DNA of 64,000 nt from Gymnorhina tibicen (Eukaryota > Chordata > Aves > Passeriformes > Artamidae): the NCBI GenBank assembly GCA_013399875.1, contig VXAZ01018985.1:620001-684000 (forward strand). The letters are read 5' to 3'. Made by a program: the position numbers and the translations under genes. Below are positions 58,086 through 64,000 of the stretch, in pieces. The notes below the pieces were generated by a model. That model did not search any database. It was not told where the DNA came from and was given only the letters and a program-made list of their open reading frames with translations. Position 1 is the first letter of the stretch. Each line of letters begins with the position of its first letter.

Positions 58086-58274
58086 CTTTGCAGCTTTGTC
58101 CGCAGATTTCCTGAAGCAAGCTCTCTGTGCCTGAGACGCAGGGTGTTTTCTTAGGGGTGCCTTTTTTGAGCTGGCTCTGGACTGTGCCGCCTGATTAAAG
58201 GCAAGTCTGCTAAGATCCCAGCATGTGACAGCGATCCACTGTGCTCTCTGTTCCACAGGCAGCTTAGCGCTGCT
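58086..58274 (-). CDS. Putative coding exon (set A)
   Basis: Exactly 63 codons in phase 0-0, ending at donor GCAAAG|GTAGCA. The peptide has EQRAQWIAVTCWDLSRLAFN followed by a long basic, alanine-rich tail (ASSKKAPLRKHPASQAQRAC). The acceptor (CCCAGCATAG behind a T-rich tract) is fair. The helical first half suits a repeat protein and the tail looks disordered. Confidence 0.43.
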
Positions 58275-58444
58275 CTATGCTGGGCCTTTTAGGAGGACAG
58301 TAAAAAAAACCGTGTGTGGGTAGTATTCTTAAATATATCCCATACCCTTGATGCCTTGCAGTTGGGTCTAGACTAATGGGGAAGAGAGCACTTTGGGTGT
58401 TGTGCCACTAGCTGTTCTATTAGTTGCCTCTTGCTGTATCTCAC

Positions 58445-58633
58445 TTTTAAAGGAATAATTTGAAGCCCACAAATTCCTCTGGGATGAAGAGAGTTCTGTC
58501 CAGTCTTTTCTTCTAGAATTCTGTCGGTATGGTGGATTACTACAGAAAAACATGGGGGCCTTTAGTCTTTCATATTTATTACCATCGGATTGGGACTGTG
58601 TAAGCAAAGGAGCAATCTGTGGTAGCAGATAAC
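58445..58633 (-). CDS. Possible coding exon (set A)
   Basis: Acceptor TTTTTTTCCTTTGCCCAAAG and donor TTAAAA|GTGAGA enclose 62 codons with 2 bases before and 1 after. The peptide includes QIAPLLTQSQSDGNKYERLK and RRKDWTELSSSQRNLWASNY. It does not fit in phase to its neighbours as I have drawn them, so a boundary is off or it is false. Confidence 0.35.
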
Positions 58634-59147
58634 CTTTGGGCAAAGGAAAAAAATAAAAAGTGTTATAAGCTGCAGCAACAGTACTTCTAAATCTGCAGGA
58701 AATCATCTAATCCCCAGTTAATATAAAACATGCCTAAAATTACTGGATCTTTTGAATTTGGTGTCTTTGTTTCAGAAGAAAGCCATGCAGCCCCACGTGG
58801 TGTGAATTTACTGGGATATTGCTACAGAAAGCAGTATCTAGAGATACAAGACAGGAACCTCACCTGTTTGGCTCAGGAGCTGTGAACCAGATCACATGAT
58901 GGTGTGTGGAGTTGATGTGTACTCTGCGGGAAATGGGAGAAATTCTGGGAGAAAGCTTTTGTAAACTTATTCTGATTTATTCTAAAATACACTTATTAAT
59001 GGTGTGTTATACTGGTCAGCGTCAGGAGTAAGAGGCAAGGCTCTTTCAATACAGAAATAAATGTAAAGAAATCATTTTTTCCAGGGCTCTACACATCAGT
59101 CCCATGTATTAAATGGACAAAGAACATGGGGGTGGTTGTGCACCTAC

Positions 59148-59295
59148 CTGTTACTCCGGTAATAATTAAAGGCACACTTAGACCAGTGGGCCCATGAGTA
59201 CCAGATCTGGGTATGCAGTGTGTATGACCCATCAGGGTGAAACTGAGGCAGGACTCCCAGCACTTCTTGCCTCTCCAGCCATTGCATCATGGTTT
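59148..59295 (-). CDS. Coding exon, unidentified protein (set A)
   Basis: Clean borders: acceptor CATTATTCCTGCAG and the near-consensus donor AACAG|GTAGGT. It contains 2 bases, 48 codons and 2 bases. The peptide, TMMQWLERQEVLGVLPQFHP then DGSYTLHTQIWYSWAHWSKC, is rich in tryptophan, histidine and tyrosine, which chance frames rarely are. I do not recognise the family. The preceding exon must end on one base; a candidate near 60990-61011 (donor GGGAG|GTGAGG) has that phase but a poor acceptor. Confidence 0.6.
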
Positions 59296-61369
59296 CTGCA
59301 GGAATAATGTCTGGATGTGGGGTTTCAAGGGAACCCCCTACACCCCTGCTTTGCTTGCCAGCCTCTGGAAATCTGGGAAGAGCTGTAGTGACAAGAGCAC
59401 CTGAGTATTTCTGGCAAGTTTTGGGCATTTGTTTACTTAGGTGGGTGTTTTTTCTCCTTCCACGACAAGCACAAAAAAGATCTGGCCACCCATCTCATGC
59501 AGTTTGCCAGCTTTGTCCTTGTCTTGTCTAGCAGAAGCTGAGGGTCATTTTTTTTCCCAATCCTGTGGTTGGAAAAGCACTAGCTATGCTGGAGGCTCTT
59601 CAAGGATGGGAGGTGTCAGTGCCCGGCTGAGCTGTAGCTGGCTCCTCAGCCTCCTGCTGATGCTGGGTATGACAGCTCACAGGGCAGGCCAGCCTGGTTT
59701 TCCACAGACAGTAAGGGCCCTATGGCAGACCCTTGAGCCGTTGGCATATTTAAATAAGTCAGTTTGAACAAAACCCATAGCTCATGTAGATTGGTGTCAC
59801 ATCTTTAACAGGGACAGAGTGTTACCATTTCACATTTTGAAAGAACTATCCTGTAATACCTGTTCATTTTATTGCTCTATACTTTGTGCTATTGGTGCCC
59901 GCAGAGATGAGAAATGAGGTAAAGCAAAAAATATGTTCTAGCCCAGTTGTCCCTAAAGTATATGTGTTACTGTGGCTGCACTCAGTCATGGGCCTGGCTC
60001 TGGAGAGGAATATGCTTTAGTGATACAGACTCTTTTGTCTAGTTCTGCCAAAAGATGGTCTCTTGTGACCTTCTGCTTTTGACTTAGACCTGTTTCTTTC
60101 TACTTTTATGTTGCTTGTCTTCTCCTAAGCCTTATTCTTGCACGTTTTCCTCACACTTAGAGATCTCCTATTTCTCCCTGCAGCCACTCTTCCCATCTTA
60201 GCAATCTGTTGTGTATGTTCATTTTTTGTCCCAAAGGCCTTACATTACCTTCCTGTCATTCACTTGACACCCTGTTGTTGCCAGTCTCCCATCCAGCCTT
60301 CCAGGTCTGTGCTGCTGCCTCCTTAGCTCTGTGTCCTCCTGTCTCTGCCGAGCCAGTGCCAGTCTCCCCTTGTACCAGCTGCATGTTGGATGGGTCTCAG
60401 CTCACCCTGTTGTCATCCTAATAGCTCCTGATTTCACTCTCCTTTTTCAACCATTTTTTTCCCCTTGTATTTTGCCTAGATTGGCTGACTGTCACGGTCC
60501 TTCCTCCTTACTCCCTTGCCCTCTTTCATCCTGCTTTTCTCCCAGGCTCCCCAGCCAAACTTACTTGCCTATTCTGATCCATCATCTTGCCCACACATCT
60601 CTCAATCCCAGTGTCCCCCCTTTTTCCTTACATTTCTCCAGTTTCTTTACTCTAGTTCCTGTTATCACAGGAGTATGTCTATCTCATTTCAGAAGGCAGT
60701 AAAAAGCATCTCTCTGACATGAAGCTTTTTCCTGGGTCTTGTCAAGTCCTGTCTTCAAAGAGTATAGATACTTGAGCTTCTCAAAGAAAAAGGATGCCAA
60801 GACCTTTTAACTTGTGCAGTGAAAAGTGCTTTTCTTTGGCTTTATTTTCAGAAACATATGCATTGTTTTAGTGGAGGTACCCAAAATTACATTTAGCATG
60901 AAGCTTCATTTTTTAACAATAGAAAATGATCTGGAAAGGGGAAATGGGCCAACAGCTATAACGGGCAGCACCACTGCCTAGCCTCACCTCCCGTAGTTAT
61001 CATCGCAAAATGCCAGTTTGACTTTGAATGTGTTCAAAGTCCTTTTTCACAACATATTGGCAAATACGTAGTCTTGGAAAGATTTAATATGATGCTGCAA
61101 ATTTTACAGGGCTCCCCGTAGAGTCAGTTGCCCAAGGAAGAGGTGATGCATGAGCAGTGAACTGCTGCCTGCCTTGCTGCTTTTTAAGAGTTAGTTGAGG
61201 AGTGAGAGCCCCACTTAGGAGTTGGGCATGGTTTGTGAGTCCTTTGACGGTAGAACTGCACGTGTGTGTATCTCCTAATCATCCTTCCTCTAAGACTAGT
61301 TCTGTATATATAAATCAAAAAAATCGGACACCTCACAAATTACAGCTGCCTGTATCCCCTTAGTCTTAC
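59296..61369. other. Intron-like stretch
   Basis: Mostly pyrimidine-rich on the plus strand at 60060-60700, giving open frames without support. A strong minus-strand donor (GGGAG|GTGAGG) near 60985 hints at a further exon whose start I cannot fix. Confidence 0.45.
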
Positions 61370-61594
61370 CATTTTATAGAAGGGCCAGACTGGGGTGCCG
61401 ATATCTGGAAGAGGATTGGTGATACGACAGAAAATACACAGCTGTTGAAATAGATATTTGAATTCTTCGTGGATAAACTTGTAGAGCAGTTCCACCAGCC
61501 TTATATTGTTCAAGGTCTGTCTCTGTCTATCATATACTTTTTCACAGTAGAGTGAATACATGATCCCCAGGGAGTTAATAATAATTCTTTCAAC
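61370..61594 (-). CDS. Coding exon, unidentified protein (set A)
   Basis: The best exon in the window. The acceptor CTTTTTTCCCCAG and donor AAAATG|GTAAGA enclose exactly 75 codons in phase 0-0. The peptide starts VERIIINSLGIMYSLYCEKV and continues with LVELLYKFIHEEFKYLFQQL and CRITNPLPDIGTPVWPFYKM. The long stretch of alternating hydrophobic and charged residues indicates two or three packed helices, as in ARM/HEAT- or TPR-like repeat proteins; the end (PLPDIGTPVWPF) looks like a loop. No family motif is firm enough for a name. Confidence 0.7.
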
Positions 61595-61945
61595 CTGGGG
61601 AAAAAAGTGAAAGGAAAAATGAGCTACATAAGATTTGCCTGTGACATTTAAAGTCCAAATCAGAGTTTGTCTGAGTAATTTATCTTTGGGTATTTGCAGG
61701 AGGGAGTGTAGGAGAATATGAATGAGGGCATCTTAGTTATGTCTGAGCTTTGTGATAGCTGAAGAGAATTTTTGGTGGCTCCGTGTGGCTGGAAGATCTA
61801 TCTGTGTGATCTCTTCTCTAGCAGATGGAAGATAACATTGGGAGGAGTACTTTAATTATCGAAGTATGGGAATTACTCCAGTGCAGTATCACCCTGAGAC
61901 ACCACTTTCTTTCAGAGTGACAGGCAATGTGTTTCTGGGATGTTA

Positions 61946-62035
61946 GAGAAAGCTCATTTCCCCGTGCTGCACTGAACATGTGTACACCACATTTGCTCTG
62001 GCAGTATTGAGCCTGTCCACAATCTGTATCTGTTG
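61946..62035 (-). CDS. Putative coding exon (set A), 3' limit uncertain
   Basis: The excellent acceptor TTTCATTTCTTTCCTCACCAG opens 30 codons, QQIQIVDRLNTARANVVYTC and on to a TAA at 61943-61945. The donor is not obvious; ATGTG|GTGTAC and TTCA|GTGCAG are weak. If real it lies just upstream of the exon at 61370-61594 in the same gene. Confidence 0.42.
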
Positions 62036-62854
62036 CTGGTGAGGAAAGAAATGAAAATACAGCATATCCTTGTAGAGAACATAACAAGTACAAAGGGACT
62101 GAGAGAAGAGAGTGTGTTTTTCAATTTGATTTCTTTCACAATCTGCTTAGGTTCTTCAAGTTCCTATGAATTGCTTTTTGAAACATGTAAAAGATGATTA
62201 GACATAAATTGAAATTTATGACATAAATTGAAAACTTCCTGCATGGAGAGATTCCTCTCAAAGCATGTAGCATTTTTTCCCAGTGCTGTTAGATTTCTGC
62301 TTGCACAGGTGTTTGTGCAACTTCACGCTTCCATCAAGACTTCTCTTTGCAACCTGCCGTGTTGCGTGTGAACCTACCAACACTCCTGGATCCAGACCTT
62401 CCTTTAACTTCTAGGAATTACATTCAGCATATTCTTGTGAGCATCAGGAGTTAAGTAATGGAGGCACAGACAGCCTTCTGTGAATTGCCTGCAGCTTGGG
62501 CATATTACTTCTGTTGTCTCTCGGGAGGCAGCTCTTGAGTGTCAGCCCTTGCTTGGAGAGAGGATGAGAAAGGACTGTGCACCCATGGGAGCTGTGGTTC
62601 AGCAGGGTGTCCTATGGTACCTGGGGAAGTGTGGGCTGGGGCACACAGTGCCTGCCCTTTTCTGCACTGGAGCACATTCTGGTCCATCAGAGGAGCAGCC
62701 ACCTGCTGCATGGCACTTTTGGGAGATTGCTGTGTTTCCAGCAGGCAAGACTGGAGCACAATGTTTATTCTTCAACCTCTTCTTGTTTCTCAGCTGCTTT
62801 TCCCCACAGCTGCACATCACAGAGTCACTTGAAATACAGCTTTTTCACCAGCTG
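62036..62854. other. Intron-like stretch
   Basis: A near-direct repeat gacataaattgaaa (62201-62214 and 62220-62233). Plus-strand open frames from 62480 onward run into the CR1 copy and are not genes. Confidence 0.5.
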
Positions 62855-63280
62855 TTTGCTGGTGAAAGGGCTGGAAGTAATGTCCCATGAGGAGCAGCTA
62901 AGGACTTTGGGTTTGTCTAGTTTGGAGAAAAGGGGGCTGCGGGGCAAACTCACTGCTCTCTACAACTTCCTGAGCAGGGGAGGTGGAGAAGGAGAAGTGA
63001 CTTCTACCTGGTATGCAGTTATAGGATGCATGGGAAATGGTTCAAAGCTGTGTCAAGGGAGGATCAGACTAGACAATAGGAAGCATTTCTTTACCAAGAG
63101 GGTGGTCAAAGACTGGAACAGGCTTCCTGGAGAGGTGGTTGATGCCCTTGGCCCATCAGTGTCTAGGAGACACTTGGACAATGCCCTTAACTTTTAGTCA
63201 GCCCTGAACAGGTCAGGCAGATGGACTTGGTGATCGCTGTAGGTCCTTTCAATTGAAATATTCAGTTCTGTTCTAATATT
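62855..63280 (+). mobile_element. CR1 LINE, 3' end of about 425 bp, plus orientation
   Basis: Shows gtcccatgaggagcagctaa, agtttggagaaaagggggct, ctctctacaacttcctgagc, catttctttaccaagagggt, gactggaacaggcttcctgg and the end aggtcctttcaattgaaata with ttctgttctaatatt. The CR1 3' frame remains open for over 100 codons (FFTKRVVKDWNRLPGEVVDA, LDNALNF), so this is a fairly young copy, though 5'-truncated and unable to move by itself. Confidence 0.92.
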
Positions 63281-64000
63281 TTGCAGTCTGGACACTGGCA
63301 GTAGAATTCACCTGTGCTAATGATACACGGCAGACCGTGAGGTTAGTGAAAACCATGCCTGAGACCATACTTAACTCAGTCACCACTCCTTTTGCTCTGA
63401 AGGAGGTCATTTGAGCCCTTTCCTACATGTAAGAAATGCATTTCCTAACCCATCCAAGCTTATCAATGCAGATCAGGGTAGACAGTTTGTGTCTTAAGTC
63501 ACACCTCCATCCAAATTCATAAAGATGTTTAGAGATCTTCTTCTTGATAGAACTCAGGTAGGTTGTCTCACTGTCCATCCACGTGGATCACTGTGTATGA
63601 ACTTGCCCCTTTTCCCACATAACCACTGTAGCCTTATCGGTGGCATTAACTTATGTTTGTACAAGCAGTCTGTGCTTTGTTCCTCAGAAACCTGGGGCAG
63701 ATCAGAAACAGTCAGGTTTTTGGGCTGGGTGTCTGAAATGAGGTGAAGACCTACTTTCTGTGGAGCCTGCGTGCATAATTCACAGGCACATCTTGATATC
63801 CACCCAGTTACAACCTGTATCACTACTACTTGCTCAATCCTGTTTTTCAGGATGAACTTCCTAGTCTTAGCTCACATCATATCTTCAGGAAATGCTGTTA
63901 TAGTAATGCCACTGCTGGTTTTTGCTGTCTTTTGGTGTTTACCAGCACCAAACAATAGAGGTGGGACACTGTAAACTACTGAAGTTCTAAATGTCAAACC
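63281..64000. other. Unique stretch to the right edge
   Basis: A plus-strand acceptor (CAATCCTGTTTTTCAG) near 63851 opens DELPSLSSHHIF and about 23 more codons to a stop without a donor. Not accepted as an exon. Nothing else distinctive. Confidence 0.45.

Noticed and set aside
62577..63197. Plus-strand open frame of 206 codons
   Set aside because: The second half is the residual CR1 3' frame and the first half is unrelated sequence that happens to be open; not a host gene.

Overview
The window looks like a piece of a bird nuclear genome. It is AT-rich and intron-like, with no dense bacterial-style gene order. It holds several CR1 LINE 3' ends, which typically close in the avian motif ...gattctatg or its variants, and one stand-alone retroviral LTR (about 23.1-23.6 kb) of an ERVL-like kind common in bird genomes. 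I cannot name the species.

Protein-coding sequence is sparse and lies almost entirely on the minus strand. I read the window for open frames bounded by good splice sites and checked whether codon phases fit between neighbours. The strongest exons are at 61370-61594 (exactly 75 codons, clean AG and GT signals), 59148-59295 and 56289-56504. With weaker exons at 62.0, 58.5 and 58.2 kb they suggest the inner part of a large minus-strand gene that starts beyond the right edge. Candidate last exons, with stop codons and AATAAA on the minus strand, lie at 41.9-43.1 kb. A second set of minus-strand candidates runs from about 34 kb to 0.3 kb. Within it, six exons (16.7, 16.5, 11.2, 6.4, 6.0 and 0.5 kb) fit in phase at all five junctions, as do 32.0-31.7-31.2-31.0 kb and 27.9-25.7-24.3 kb. 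Phase was used in part to choose these exons, so it is supporting evidence and not proof. I do not recognise either protein and give no gene symbol. Whether the two sets are one gene or two in tandem cannot be settled here.

Between the sets lies a CpG-rich island (about 40.62-41.33 kb) interrupted by 391 undetermined bases (40817-41207). This is the best candidate promoter in the window. A smaller GC-rich patch sits at 33.78-33.97 kb.

Repeats: CR1 copies at 10.4-10.9 kb (minus), 27.6-27.8, 52.3-53.0 and 62.9-63.3 kb (plus), an older CR1-like stretch at 17.9-18.4 kb, the LTR, an (AAT)n microsatellite, an A/G-rich tract, a perfect 44-bp tandem duplication at 43.9 kb and a perfect 26-bp palindrome at 27.35 kb. 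I saw no convincing tRNA, rRNA or CRISPR, and nothing that clearly amounts to a new biological system. The unnamed minus-strand gene and the hidden CpG-island sequence are the most useful leads.
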